Positions 42,617 to 52,139 are shown, numbered from the stretch's first letter. The stretch is 64,000 bases of DNA from Streptomyces fulvoviolaceus (GCF_000718165.1 NZ_JOEY01000015.1:124001-188000); one strand, 5' to 3'. Translations and numbers: made by a program. Notes: generated by a model from the sequence alone, not told the origin.

Positions 42617-43456
42617 ATGACACACGACGCGAAGAACATGACGGTAGTGGTGACGGGCGCCTCGGGCCGCACGGGCGGCCGGGTGGCGCAGGCCGCCGAG
42701 GCGGCGGGGCTCACGGTGCGGGCGGCCTCGCGGGCACAGGGCTTCGACTACGCGAACCCCTCGACGTGGGCGGACGTGCTGCGCGGCGCGGACGCGGCGT
42801 ACGTCGTGTACCCCTCGGACATCGGCGCCCCGGGTGCCGCCGAGGCGGTCGGGGCGCTCGCGCGGGAGGCGGTCGGGCTCGGCGTACGGCGGCTGGTGCT
42901 GCTGTCCTCGCGCGGGCAGGACCGGGCGCGGGCGGCGGAGGAGGCGCTGCACGCGTCGGGGGCGGACTGGACGGTCGTACGGGCGTCGTGGTTCGCGCAG
43001 AACTTCAGCGAGGGGCCGCTGGTGGAGGAGCTGCGGCTGAGCGGGGCGCTGGTGTTCCCGGCCGGGGAGGTGCGCGAGCCGTTCGTCGACGTGCGGGACA
43101 TCGGGGAGGTGGTGGTGGCCGCGCTGACGGCGGGCGACCGGTACGTGGGACAGACGATCACCGTGTCGGGGCCGCGACTGCTGACCTTCGGCGAGGCCGT
43201 CGCGGAGATCGGCGAGGCGGCGGGGCGCCCGCTGACGTACCGGGCGGTGTCACCGCGGCAGTACGGCGACAACCTGGCCGGCTTCGGGGTGCCGCCCGAG
43301 GAGGTCGAGGCCCTCGTCGAGGCGTTCACCCAGCTCCTCGACGGGCGCAACGCCCATCTCTCGGACGGCGTCCAGCAGGTGCTGGGGCGCGAGCCGCGCG
43401 ACTTCCGGCAGTTCGCCCGGGAGGCCGCGGCGGCGGGCACGTGGAAGGGCGTCTGA
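42617..43456 (+). CDS. NmrA-like NAD(P)-binding oxidoreductase
   Basis: A 279-residue atypical SDR of the NmrA/quinone-reductase-like group. Dinucleotide motif [17 protein letters not shown]; conserved [18 protein letters not shown] and the [12 protein letters not shown] segment. Members sense or reduce with NAD(P)H; the substrate is unknown. It is controlled most likely by the divergent AraC/cupin regulator across 81 bp. Confidence 0.85.
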   Translation: MTHDAKNMTVVVTGASGRTGGRVAQAAEAAGLTVRAASRAQGFDYANPSTWADVLRGADAAYVVYPSDIGAPGAAEAVGALAREAVGLGVRRLVLLSSRGQDRARAAEEALHASGADWTVVRASWFAQNFSEGPLVEELRLSGALVFPAGEVREPFVDVRDIGEVVVAALTAGDRYVGQTITVSGPRLLTFGEAVAEIGEAAGRPLTYRAVSPRQYGDNLAGFGVPPEEVEALVEAFTQLLDGRNAHLSDGVQQVLGREPRDFRQFAREAAAAGTWKGV

Positions 43457-43581
43457 CCGGTGCGGGTCCGGCCGGGGTGGGTTTCGCTCACCGCCGCTTG
43501 GCGGGTGCCGCTGCGCCCACCCGTGCCGGCTGCCCGCAGCGAGGCGGGGTGCCGTGCGACTGACGGCAGCTGTCCGTACCC

Positions 43582-43648
43582 AGGGGCGCGGGGCTGCATC
43601 GATTTGCGGCTCCGCCGCGGGGCGCGACCAGCCCCCACCCAGCCGCAC
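43582..43648 (+). repeat. Streptomyces 3' intergenic repeat, copy 3
   Basis: GGGGCGCGGGGCTGCATCGA body with CGACCAGCCCCCACC tail, between the convergent NmrA-like and BrkB genes. The left stem arm of the hairpin is reduced compared with copy 1. Confidence 0.65.
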
Positions 43649-43663
43649 CCAAAAGACGACCCG

Positions 43664-44812
43664 TCAAGAACCATCCGGCTTGTGCGGTGGATGCATGCTC
43701 TTCGCGTGCGTCCGGAACCGTGACGAGACGTCCTCCGGGGGCAGGAAGCGGGACCAGCGCTCCGGGAACTCGGACGGCATGTCGGGGTCGTCGCCGTCGT
43801 CGTCGGGGGCGGGCCCGCGCTGCGCGGCGGCGCGGGCGACGTACTCGGCGACCTGCGCCTCGCGCACCCGCTCGTTGGCGGCGCGGGCCGCGGCCGTCGC
43901 TGCGGCCGGCCAGACCCGGTCGATGGCGGCGTTGACCGCGGCCCCGACGAGGACGGCGAACGCGGACACACCGATCCACAGCATGACCGCGACGGCGGCG
44001 GCGAGCGAGCCGTAGATCGACGCGCCCTCGATGGTGCTCGTCAGGTAGATGCGCAGCAGGAAGCTGCCGAACACCCACATGGCGAGGGCGACCAGCGCAC
44101 CGGGCACGTCCTCGATCCACGGGGAGCGCACGGGCACGGACACGTGGTACAGCGTGGTCAGGAAGGCGACCGACAGGACGAGCACCACCGGCCAGTACAG
44201 GACCTGCACGAGGGTCTCCGACCACGGCACGATCCGTACCACCGCGTCGGGGCCCGCGACCATCAGCGGCAGTGCGACCGAGCCGATCAGCAGCGCCGCG
44301 AGGAACAGCAGGAACGCCACCAGCCGGGTCTTGACGATCCCCCGGACGCCGTCGAGGCCGTACATGACGGTGATGGTGTCGATGAAGACGTTCACCGCAC
44401 GCGAGCCGGACCACAGGGCGAACAGGAAGCCTATGGAGATGACGTCGGGGCGGCCGCCCTTCATCACGTCGTCCAGGATCGGCTGCGCGATCTCGCGGAC
44501 GCCCTTGTCGGACAGGACCGTCCGCGAGGCCTCGATGAGGTTGGCCTCCAGGCTGCTGATGCTGTCGGTGCCGGTCCAGTCGTCGACGTAGCCGAGCAGA
44601 CCGATCAGGCTCAGCAGGAGCGGCGGCACGGAGAGCAGCGTGAAGAACGCGGCCTCGGCCGCGAGGCCCAGGATCCGGTACTCCATGCACGAGTCGACGG
44701 TGTCCTTGAGCAACAGCCAGGCAGTCCTGCGCTTCGAGACGTTCCGATAGAGGGCACGCGCGCGGTGGAGACGGCCTGAGGGCCGCTGGGGGGAATCGCT
44801 TGCTGGCTGCAC
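43664..44812 (-). CDS. YihY/BrkB-family inner-membrane protein
   Basis: A 382-residue membrane protein. The family core is LAAEAAFFTLLSVPPLLLSL, GFLFALWSGSRAVNVFIDTI, LWIGVSAFAVLVGAAVNAAI, with six helices and long hydrophilic ends. The C-terminal 80 residues are charged and probably cytoplasmic. Its role is not established. GTG start at 44812 with a minus-strand TACCTT box close upstream, so probably leaderless. Confidence 0.87.
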   Translation of the reverse strand: MQPASDSPQRPSGRLHRARALYRNVSKRRTAWLLLKDTVDSCMEYRILGLAAEAAFFTLLSVPPLLLSLIGLLGYVDDWTGTDSISSLEANLIEASRTVLSDKGVREIAQPILDDVMKGGRPDVISIGFLFALWSGSRAVNVFIDTITVMYGLDGVRGIVKTRLVAFLLFLAALLIGSVALPLMVAGPDAVVRIVPWSETLVQVLYWPVVLVLSVAFLTTLYHVSVPVRSPWIEDVPGALVALAMWVFGSFLLRIYLTSTIEGASIYGSLAAAVAVMLWIGVSAFAVLVGAAVNAAIDRVWPAAATAAARAANERVREAQVAEYVARAAAQRGPAPDDDGDDPDMPSEFPERWSRFLPPEDVSSRFRTHAKSMHPPHKPDGS

Positions 44813-45493
44813 GACCTAAAGGTATCCGCCACGGGAGCATGCACTCATCCCCCGGTCCCCCGGCCGGTCCGCGGGTGCCCGGGAACCGCCCCCTCCCGTT
44901 CGGTTCCGTCATACGGTAGAAAACAAGCAGCAACTCCGTGGAAACCGTAAAGGGAATCGAACTCCTTTTCTGTCATGCACCCGGTGGCCGAATTCAGAGG
45001 CCACCGGAAGCGGAACGCCCGACGGTATATGCGCTGCCCAAAAGTGAGTTCCCCGGTGAAGCGCCCGGACGGAGTGGCTCCCTTACCCAGCCGATGAACA
45101 GTCAACCGGCAAGAAGTCGCCATAGACCGAAACGGCCTTGACCCGTTCACAAGCCCACCGAAACAATTCGGATTGCATTCTCCGAGCGCTTCGAGGAGGC
45201 TCGGGAGCACCACGACACGGGGGACATCCAGGGCCTTGACCAGGCCCGACCATGCCGCGTTGCCCGTGGCCCGCGTGGAGACCGCGCGGGCCATGCCGTG
45301 CTGCCCCACGCCCTTTCACGCGGTCACTCCACTCACTTCCAGAACTACTTCTTCACCCATGCCTTTTCTTTTCCCAGGGCACTTCTCTTTCATACGACGC
45401 AACCGCACGACTTTCTCAGTCGTCGTGAACAGCGGGCGTCTTTTCACCGTATTCGTCCTTGAAGAATTCCGATGCAAGCAGCAAGGAGATCAA
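44813..45493. other. long AT-richer gene-free region before the biosynthetic cluster
   Basis: A 681-bp region with clearly lower GC than the flanking genes. I find no supported gene. It holds a strong hairpin (44981-45007), a TACGGT box at 44912-44917 and a CGACT-TTCTC-AGTCG stem-loop at 45408-45422. It probably carries the promoter and a long leader for the cluster. Confidence 0.6.
44981..45007. promoter_or_regulatory. 9-bp perfect stem-loop in the cluster's upstream region
   Basis: CCGGTGGCC, nine-base loop, GGCCACCGG. It is not followed by a T-run. It may be an operator or an RNA hairpin in the leader. Confidence 0.5.
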
Positions 45494-47962
45494 GTGGTGG
45501 TAAATCCCGGCGAGATCACGACAATCGCCCCGGTGAACGACACCGCACACGTCCTCGCCGAGGTACTGGCCGGGGTCGTCCACACCGAGCAGGTCCCGCT
45601 CGACAGCCACTTCTTCGACGATCTGGGGGCCAACTCGCTGGTCATGGCGCACTTCTGCGCCCGGGTCAGGAAGCGCGAGGACCTGCCGTCGGTGTCGATG
45701 AAGGACATCTACGGCCATCCGACGATCCGCAGTCTCGCGACGGCGCTCGCCGACGACCCGTCCGAGTCCCACGCCCCCGCACCGCCGGCCGAGCCTCCGC
45801 CGCCGCCCAGCAGCACCGCGCGCTACGTCCTGTGCGGCGTCCTGCAGTTCCTCGTCTTCGCCACGTACTGCCTCGTCGCCGGCTTCGCCACCGCCGCCGG
45901 GTACGGCTGGGTCTCCGCCGGTGACGGCCTGATCGCGGTCTATCTGCGCGCACTGGCCTTCGGCGGCGCCCTGTTCGTCGGGCTGTGCACGCTGCCGGTG
46001 GTGGCGAAGTGGGTGCTCGTCGGCCGGTGGAAGGAGACCGAGTTCCCGGTGTGGGGCCTCGCCTACGTCCGCTTCTGGACCGTCAAGGCGCTGCTGCACG
46101 CCAACCCGATGATCCTGTTCACCGGCAACCCGCTGTACGTCCTCTACCTGCGGGCCCTCGGCGCACGCATCGGCAAGGGCGTCACGATCCTGTCCCACAC
46201 GGTGCCGGTCTGCACCGACCTGCTGACGGTCGGCGCCGGCACGGTGATCCGCAAGGACTCCCTGTTCCTCTGCTACCGGGCCCACGCCGGACGGATCCAG
46301 ACCGGCAGGGTCACCCTCGGCCGGGACGTCTTCGTCGGCGAGAAGACGGTCCTCGACCTCGGCACGTCGATGGGCGACGGCGCCCAACTCGGCCATGCCT
46401 CCGCGCTGTACGACGGCGCCGCAGTCCCGGCCGGTGAGCGCTGGCACGGCTCCCCGGCCCGCCGCACGGACACCGAGTACGTCCGCGTCCCGCCGGCCCA
46501 CTGCTCCACCCCGCGCCGGGCCGGTTTCGCGCTGGCCGCCCTGCTGCAGACGCTGTTCGTGTACGTCCCGCTCTCGGTCGGCGGCACCTATCTGCTGCTC
46601 GGCCTCGTGCCGGCGCTCGACCCGCTGCTCGACCCGGACGCCCAACAGCTGGCCTCGGGACACTTCTACGCCCAGGCACTGGTCCTGTCCCTCGCCCTCT
46701 TCGCGGGCGTCTGCGTCCTCGGCGGCGTCGTCGTGGCCGTACTCCCGCGCCTGCTGCATCTGACGCTGCAACCGGACCGGGTCTATCCCCTGTACGGCTT
46801 CCACTACTCGGTGCAGCGCTCGATCGCCCGCATGACCAACATCAAGTTCTTCATGTGGCTGTGCGGCGACAGCTCCTACATCGTCCACTACCTGCGGGCC
46901 ATCGGGTACAACCTCTCGCACGTCGAGCAGACCGGCTCGAACTTCGGCACCGAGGTGGCGCACGAGTCGCCGTACCTGGCCACCGTCGGCAGCGGCACGA
47001 TGGTCGCCGACGGGCTGTCGATCATGAACGCCGAGTTCTCCGGTACGTCCTTCCGCGTCTCGCGCGCCTCGATCGGGGCGCGCAACTTCCTCGGCAACCA
47101 CATCGCCTATCCCGTCGGCGGCCGCACCGGCGAGAACTGCCTGCTCGCCACGAAGGTGATGATCCCGCTCGACGGCGAACTCCGCGAAGGCGTGGGCCTG
47201 CTCGGCTCGCCCAGCTTCGAGATCCCGCGGACGGTGGAGCGCGACACCCGCTTCGACCACCTCCGCGAGGGCGACGAGCTGAGTCGCCGCCTGAGTGCGA
47301 AGAACCGGTTCAACGCCCGCTCGATGGCCCTGTTCCTGTTCATCCGGTGGCTGCACTGGTTCATGCTCACGCTGCTCGGTTTCGCCATCTTCGATCTCTA
47401 CGGCGGCCAGGGTGCCCTCGGGGGCCTGCTGATCGGCGGATACCTGATGGCCGGCCTCGTGCTGACCGCGGGCTACTACGTGCTGGTGGAGCTCCTGATC
47501 ACACGGTTCCGTCCGCTCCAACCGCAGCTGTGCTCGATCTACGAGCCGTATTTCTGGTGGCACGAGCGGTTGTGGAAGGTGCCCGACAAGCACATCGCCG
47601 TGTTCAACGGCACTCCGTTCAAGAACGTGATCTGGCGGCTGCTGGGCGTGCGGCTCGGCCGCAGGGTCTTCGACGACGGCTGCTCCATCACCGAGCGGAC
47701 GCTCGCCGCCATCGGCGACGACTGCACGCTGGCCGCGCAGTCGAAGGTGCAGCCGCACTCGCAGGAGGACGGCACCTTCAAGTCCGACCACATCACGATC
47801 GGCAACGGCTGCACCCTCGGGGTCGGCGTGCTCGTCCACTACGGCGTCTCGATGGGCGACGGCGCCGTACTCACCACCGACTCCTTCCTGATGAAGGGCG
47901 AGGAGATGCCGCCGGGGGCGCGCTGGGGCGGGAATCCGGCGGTCGCGCCGCGGCGCGCGTAA
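45494..47962 (+). CDS. carrier-protein plus membrane and left-handed beta-helix synthetase subunit (Pls C-terminal-half type)
   Basis: An 822-residue protein with the layout of the C-terminal half of epsilon-poly-L-lysine synthetase. A carrier (T) domain lies at about 10-85 with the phosphopantetheine Ser48 in DSHFFDDLGANSLVMAHF. Three repeats follow of two membrane helices plus a soluble hexapeptide/left-handed beta-helix domain (for example RALGARIGKGVTILSHTVPV; GDDCTLAAQSKVQPHSQEDG). In Pls these tandem domains elongate the amino-acid chain; here the N-terminal adenylation domain is missing and is supplied as a separate protein by the next gene. The start is a GTG (45494 or 45497) after AAGGAG; a longer open frame back to 45173 crosses AT-rich noncoding sequence. 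It should sit in the inner membrane and make or export a short amino-acid polymer. Confidence 0.82.
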   Translation: MVVNPGEITTIAPVNDTAHVLAEVLAGVVHTEQVPLDSHFFDDLGANSLVMAHFCARVRKREDLPSVSMKDIYGHPTIRSLATALADDPSESHAPAPPAEPPPPPSSTARYVLCGVLQFLVFATYCLVAGFATAAGYGWVSAGDGLIAVYLRALAFGGALFVGLCTLPVVAKWVLVGRWKETEFPVWGLAYVRFWTVKALLHANPMILFTGNPLYVLYLRALGARIGKGVTILSHTVPVCTDLLTVGAGTVIRKDSLFLCYRAHAGRIQTGRVTLGRDVFVGEKTVLDLGTSMGDGAQLGHASALYDGAAVPAGERWHGSPARRTDTEYVRVPPAHCSTPRRAGFALAALLQTLFVYVPLSVGGTYLLLGLVPALDPLLDPDAQQLASGHFYAQALVLSLALFAGVCVLGGVVVAVLPRLLHLTLQPDRVYPLYGFHYSVQRSIARMTNIKFFMWLCGDSSYIVHYLRAIGYNLSHVEQTGSNFGTEVAHESPYLATVGSGTMVADGLSIMNAEFSGTSFRVSRASIGARNFLGNHIAYPVGGRTGENCLLATKVMIPLDGELREGVGLLGSPSFEIPRTVERDTRFDHLREGDELSRRLSAKNRFNARSMALFLFIRWLHWFMLTLLGFAIFDLYGGQGALGGLLIGGYLMAGLVLTAGYYVLVELLITRFRPLQPQLCSIYEPYFWWHERLWKVPDKHIAVFNGTPFKNVIWRLLGVRLGRRVFDDGCSITERTLAAIGDDCTLAAQSKVQPHSQEDGTFKSDHITIGNGCTLGVGVLVHYGVSMGDGAVLTTDSFLMKGEEMPPGARWGGNPAVAPRRA

Positions 47963-47986
47963 ACGTACTCAAGGGGGAAGAAAGTC

Positions 47987-50098
47987 ATGGAAACAGTTCC
48001 GCGCTGGACACTCGATCCGGCACCGGGGGTGGCGGAGCACGAAGTGCCCCTGCCCGACGGGGTGTCGACACGGCCCGCCGCGCTGCTCGCCGCCCACACC
48101 AGGGTCCTCGCCGCGCTGTCCGGCGAACAGCAGGTCGCACCGGTCGACGACAACGGGCTGCGCGTGAGTGTCACGGGCCGCACGCTGCGCCTGCGGTACG
48201 ACACCGACGTACTCGACGCCGAGGCCGCCGCCCGGATCGCGGGCTACCACCTCACCGCCCTCACCGAACCCGAGCGGCCGAGCCTGCTGTCCGAGGACGA
48301 ACTCCGCTTCCAGCTGGAGGAGTTGGCCGGGCCGCACCGGGAGCTGCCGGACCTGCGGGTGCACGAGCTGTTCGAGGAGCGCGTCAAGGCGCACCCGGAC
48401 GCCGTGGCCGCCGTACAGGGCGAACGGCAGTGGACATACGGCGAGCTCAACTCCCGGGCGAATCAGCTCGGTCGGGCGCTCCAGGCACGCGGTCTCGATC
48501 GCGAGGGTGTTGTCGCCGTCGTCATGGAGCGCAACCTGGACTGGATGGCGGCCGTGCTCGGCGTGCTCAAGGCGGGCGGGGTGTATCTGCCGGTCGAGCC
48601 GCACTTCCCGCCCGAGCGCGTCGCGAGGACGCTGGCCCGCGCGGGCTGCGAGCTCGCCCTCACCGAGCTCGGCAGCGACGGCTCGCTCGACGGGGCCGCA
48701 GCCAAGACCCTGTTCGTGGACACCGCGTACGCCGAGGGCCACGCGGACGACGACCTCGGGGTCCCCGTCGCTCCCGGTCAACTCGCCTACATCTACTTCA
48801 CCTCCGGCTCCACCGGCGAGCCCAAGGGCGCGATGTGCGAGCACGACGGCTTCCTCAACCACGTGTTCGCCAAGCTGGACGACCTGGGGATCGGCGCGGG
48901 GGACGTGGTCGCGCAGACCGCGCCCCAGTGCTTCGACATCTCCCTGTGGCAGCTGCTCGCCGCGACCGTCGTCGGCGGCCGGACCCTGATCGTCGGGCAG
49001 GACACGATCCTCGACGTCCCTCGGTTCGTGGACACGGTCGTCCGGGGGCGGGTCCATGTGCTCCAGGTCGTGCCGTCGTATCTGGAGGCCGTGCTGGCCG
49101 AGTTGGAGCAGCGGCCGCGTGAACTGAACGCCCTGCGCTGTGTGTCGGTGACCGGGGAGGCGGTGAAGCGGGAGCTCGTGCAGCGCTGGTTCGCCACCGC
49201 GCCCGGGATCCGGCTCGTCAACGCCTATGGCCTGACCGAGACTTCGGACGACACCAACCACGAGGTCATGGACCGGGTGCCGGACGGCGACCGGGTCCCG
49301 CTCGGGCGGCCGGTCGGCAACGTGCGCGTGTACGTCGTCGACGCGGACCTGACCCCCGTCCCGCTGGGGGCGCCCGGCGAGATCGTCTTCTCGGGGGTGT
49401 GCGTCGGGCGCGGGTACGTCAACGACCCCGAGCGCACCGCGGCCGCCTTCACCGAGGACCCGTACCGTCCGGGCGAGCGGCTCTACCGCAGCGGCGACCA
49501 CGGGCGCTGGCGTCCCGACGGCAAGCTGGAGTTCCTCGGCCGCCGGGACGCCCAGGTCAAGATCCGCGGGTTCCGCATCGAGATCGGCGAGATCGAGAAC
49601 GCGCTGCTGCGGGTGCCCGGGGTCCGGGACGGGGCGGTGGTCGTCGTACGGGGCACGCAGCTGGCCGCGTTCTGCGCCGGCCCTGAGCCGGTGAGCGCGG
49701 AGGCGGTGCGGGAACGGCTGGCGGCGACGCTGCCGTCGTACATGGTCCCCGCGGTCGTCCACTGGCGGGAGCGGCTGCCGCTGACCGCCAACGGCAAGAC
49801 CGACAAGAAGACGCTCACCGCGCTCGCCGAGGACCTCGACACCGACGCCGAGGACCTGAGCACCGACAAGGACCGGCCCGGCACACCGGCCGAGCAGCGG
49901 CTGGCGGACGCCTGGGCCGAGGTGCTCGGCATCCCCGAGGACCGGATCGGCCGCCTGGACCACTTCTTCGACCGCGGCGGCACCTCGCTGTCCGCCGTAC
50001 GGCTGGCGATCGCCCTGGACCGGGCGATCACCCACAAGGACGTCGTCCGCCTTCCGGTCCTCGCGGACCTGGCGGGCCTGCTCGACCAGCGCCACTGA
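47987..50098 (+). CDS. stand-alone NRPS adenylation-carrier (A-T) protein
   Basis: A 703-residue protein. Residues 1-115 resemble the tail of a condensation domain (RYDTDVLDAEAAARIAGYHL). The A domain covers about 120-620: A3 YFTSGSTGEPKGAM, A5 NAYGLTETSDD, A7 YRSGDHGRWRPDG, A8 GRRDAQVKIRGFRIEIGEIE, A10 LTANGKTDKK. The carrier domain ends the protein, with Ser667 in FFDRGGTSLSAVR. Aligning by eye to GrsA gives pocket residues D, I, W, Q, S, T, A, D, D, K; the two Asp near the end favour a substrate with a side-chain amine such as diaminopropionate. It starts 24 bp after the membrane subunit gene. It should load its own carrier and perhaps the carrier of the membrane subunit. Confidence 0.88.
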   Translation: METVPRWTLDPAPGVAEHEVPLPDGVSTRPAALLAAHTRVLAALSGEQQVAPVDDNGLRVSVTGRTLRLRYDTDVLDAEAAARIAGYHLTALTEPERPSLLSEDELRFQLEELAGPHRELPDLRVHELFEERVKAHPDAVAAVQGERQWTYGELNSRANQLGRALQARGLDREGVVAVVMERNLDWMAAVLGVLKAGGVYLPVEPHFPPERVARTLARAGCELALTELGSDGSLDGAAAKTLFVDTAYAEGHADDDLGVPVAPGQLAYIYFTSGSTGEPKGAMCEHDGFLNHVFAKLDDLGIGAGDVVAQTAPQCFDISLWQLLAATVVGGRTLIVGQDTILDVPRFVDTVVRGRVHVLQVVPSYLEAVLAELEQRPRELNALRCVSVTGEAVKRELVQRWFATAPGIRLVNAYGLTETSDDTNHEVMDRVPDGDRVPLGRPVGNVRVYVVDADLTPVPLGAPGEIVFSGVCVGRGYVNDPERTAAAFTEDPYRPGERLYRSGDHGRWRPDGKLEFLGRRDAQVKIRGFRIEIGEIENALLRVPGVRDGAVVVVRGTQLAAFCAGPEPVSAEAVRERLAATLPSYMVPAVVHWRERLPLTANGKTDKKTLTALAEDLDTDAEDLSTDKDRPGTPAEQRLADAWAEVLGIPEDRIGRLDHFFDRGGTSLSAVRLAIALDRAITHKDVVRLPVLADLAGLLDQRH

Positions 50099-50112
50099 AA
50101 GGAACCTGTGCC

Positions 50113-51111
50113 ATGTCGTCCTCGCTTCTCCTTCCTGACATCGAACTCGCCCCGGGCCGTCCACCCCTCCTGGACATCAAGTGGGACGGCGATCCCGCGC
50201 ATTGGACCGCCGAGCACCGCGGCGCGCTGCATGCCGTGGTCGCCGAGCACGGCAGCCTCCTGGTCCGCGGGCTGGACCTCGACGAACCCACCGTCACGGA
50301 GGCGGTGTTCCGTCGGCTGACCGACGCCCTGATGGCCGACCGGGAACCCTTCGCGCCGCGCCGCTCCTACGCGGACGGTGTGTACTCCTCCTCCAAGTGG
50401 CCGCCCAACCAGCAGATGTGCATGCACCACGAGCTGAGCTACGCCCTGGAGTTCCCGGGCCTGCTGCTGTTCGCGTGTCTGGAGGCGCCGGAGGCCGGCG
50501 GCGCGACCGCCGTCGCCGACTCGACGGCCGTGCTGGAGGCGCTGCCCCGTGAGCTGGTCGAGCGGTTCGCGCGGGAGGGCTGGCTGCTGACCCGGACGTA
50601 CAACGACGAGATCGGGGCGTCGGTCGCCGAGGCGTTCGGCACCGACGACCGGGACGCCGTCGAGCGGTACTGCCGTACCCATGCCATCGAGTTCGCATGG
50701 CAGGACGACGGCTCACTGCGCACCCGGCAGCGGCGCAGCGCGGTCGTCCGCCATCCGGTGAGCGGGCGCCGCTGCTGGTTCAACCAGATCGCGTTCCTCA
50801 ACGAGTGGACGATGGACCCGGAGGTGCGCGAGTACCTGGTCGACGTGTACGGATCCGACGGGCTGCCCTTCAACACCCGCTTCGGGAACGGCGATCCGGT
50901 CGGCGAGGACGTCGTACGGACGATCAACGAGGTCTACGAGGCACACACCCTGCGCGAGCCGTGGCGCTCCGGTGACCTGCTGCTCATCGACAACATCCGC
51001 ACCGCGCACAGCCGGGAGCCCTTCGAGGGCCCGCGCGAGGTGCTGGCCGCGCTCGGGAATCCGGTGCGACTGACGGACTGTGCACCGACCACCGAAGTGA
51101 GGGCCGTATGA
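50113..51111 (+). CDS. TauD/SyrP-like Fe(II)/2-oxoglutarate-dependent oxygenase
   Basis: A 332-residue non-heme iron enzyme. The facial triad is His106 and Glu108 in MCMHHELSYALEF and His299 in RTAHSREPF. The core SyrP-like features are GSLLVRGLDL near the start and WRSGDLLLIDNIRTAH at the end. Relatives hydroxylate or epoxidise amino acids or acyl groups bound to a carrier protein (SyrP on Asp; DdaC on fumaramoyl-diaminopropionate). The stop overlaps the SbnB-like start (ATGA). Confidence 0.87.
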   Translation: MSSSLLLPDIELAPGRPPLLDIKWDGDPAHWTAEHRGALHAVVAEHGSLLVRGLDLDEPTVTEAVFRRLTDALMADREPFAPRRSYADGVYSSSKWPPNQQMCMHHELSYALEFPGLLLFACLEAPEAGGATAVADSTAVLEALPRELVERFAREGWLLTRTYNDEIGASVAEAFGTDDRDAVERYCRTHAIEFAWQDDGSLRTRQRRSAVVRHPVSGRRCWFNQIAFLNEWTMDPEVREYLVDVYGSDGLPFNTRFGNGDPVGEDVVRTINEVYEAHTLREPWRSGDLLLIDNIRTAHSREPFEGPREVLAALGNPVRLTDCAPTTEVRAV

Positions 51112-52139
51112 CCGCCGCTGTCGCACCACCTTTCACCGTCGTCTCCGGCGAGCAGGTCCAACGGGCCCTGCACGGCCGGGAGCGGGAGATCGGCGAGCTC
51201 GTCGAGGCCGTCTACCGGCTGCACGGCGCGGGCGACTCGGTGAACCCGCCGTCGTACTTCCTGCGCTTCCCGGACCGTCCGTCGGCGCGGATCATCGCGC
51301 TGCCGGCTTCGCTGGGCGGGCCGCTCCCGGTGGACGGCCTGAAGTGGATCTCCAGCTTTCCCGAGAACACCAAGTCCGGGCTGCCGCGGGCGTCGGCGGT
51401 GCTGATCCTCAACGACCCCGACACCGGCTATCCGTTCGCCTGCCTGGAGAGCTCGGTCATCAGCGCCACCCGCACCGCGTCCTCGGCGGCCCTGGCGGCC
51501 GACCGGCTCAGCAGGGGGCGCTCCCGTCCTCTGCGGGTCGGCTTCATCGGCACGGGCCTCATCGCCCGCTACATCCACACCCATCTCACCGGCACCGGCT
51601 GGGAGTTCGAGGAGACCGGCGTGCACGACCTGTCCGCGGACAGCGCGGCCGGGTTCAGCGGCTATCTGGAACGCTCGGGCGCCAAGGGCCGGATCACGGT
51701 GTACGACAGTCCCGAAGACCTGGTCCGCTCCTCGGACCTGCTGGTCTTCGCCACGGTCGCGGGGGCACCGCACATCCACGAGCCGAAGTGGTTCGACCAC
51801 CACCCCCTCGTCCTGCACGTCTCGCTGCGCGACCTCGCCCCCGAGATCCTGCTCACGTCCGCCAACTTCGTCGACGACGTCGAGCACTGCCTGAAGGCCG
51901 AGACGTCACCGCACCTGGCCGAACAGCTCACCGGGAGCCGGGACTTCATCGACGGCACCCTGAACGACGTACTGACCGGACAGGCGACCGTCCCTACCGA
52001 CCGGACGGTGGTGTTCTCCCCCTTCGGCCTGGGGGTGCTCGACCTGGCGGTCGGCAGGTTCGTCCACGACGAACTGGCCCGGCGCGGCGAACTGCACGTC
52101 GTCGACGGGTTCTTCAACGAGCTGCGCCGCTACGGCTGA
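51108..52139 (+). CDS. sbnB: SbnB-like N-(2-amino-2-carboxyethyl)-L-glutamate dehydrogenase
   Basis: A 343-residue member of the ornithine-cyclodeaminase/mu-crystallin family that matches 2,3-diaminopropionate biosynthesis protein SbnB. The Rossmann motif is LRVGFIGTGLIARYIHTHL (about residues 143-161). The N-terminal domain has NPPSYFLRFPDRPSARIIAL and the substrate segment WISSFPENTKSGLPRASAVL. SbnB oxidises the SbnA product with NAD to give L-2,3-diaminopropionate and 2-oxoglutarate. Coupled to the oxygenase gene by an ATGA overlap, and 36 bp before the SbnA-like gene. Confidence 0.88.
   Translation: MTAAVAPPFTVVSGEQVQRALHGREREIGELVEAVYRLHGAGDSVNPPSYFLRFPDRPSARIIALPASLGGPLPVDGLKWISSFPENTKSGLPRASAVLILNDPDTGYPFACLESSVISATRTASSAALAADRLSRGRSRPLRVGFIGTGLIARYIHTHLTGTGWEFEETGVHDLSADSAAGFSGYLERSGAKGRITVYDSPEDLVRSSDLLVFATVAGAPHIHEPKWFDHHPLVLHVSLRDLAPEILLTSANFVDDVEHCLKAETSPHLAEQLTGSRDFIDGTLNDVLTGQATVPTDRTVVFSPFGLGVLDLAVGRFVHDELARRGELHVVDGFFNELRRYG

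Noticed and set aside
41475..42623. Long frame joining the DUF6597/AraC gene with upstream sequence
   Set aside because: The upstream part is a shadow of the cupin/AraC gene and reads through the intergenic repeat; the conserved N-terminus begins near 41429.
44845..45309. Minus-strand open frame of 154 codons in the region before the cluster
   Set aside because: Codon use is not streptomycete-like, no domain is visible and it covers the hairpin at 44981-45007.
45173..45493. In-frame upstream extension of the Pls-like gene
   Set aside because: The extension crosses AT-richer sequence with atypical codons, and a clear AAGGAG lies just before GTG 45494.
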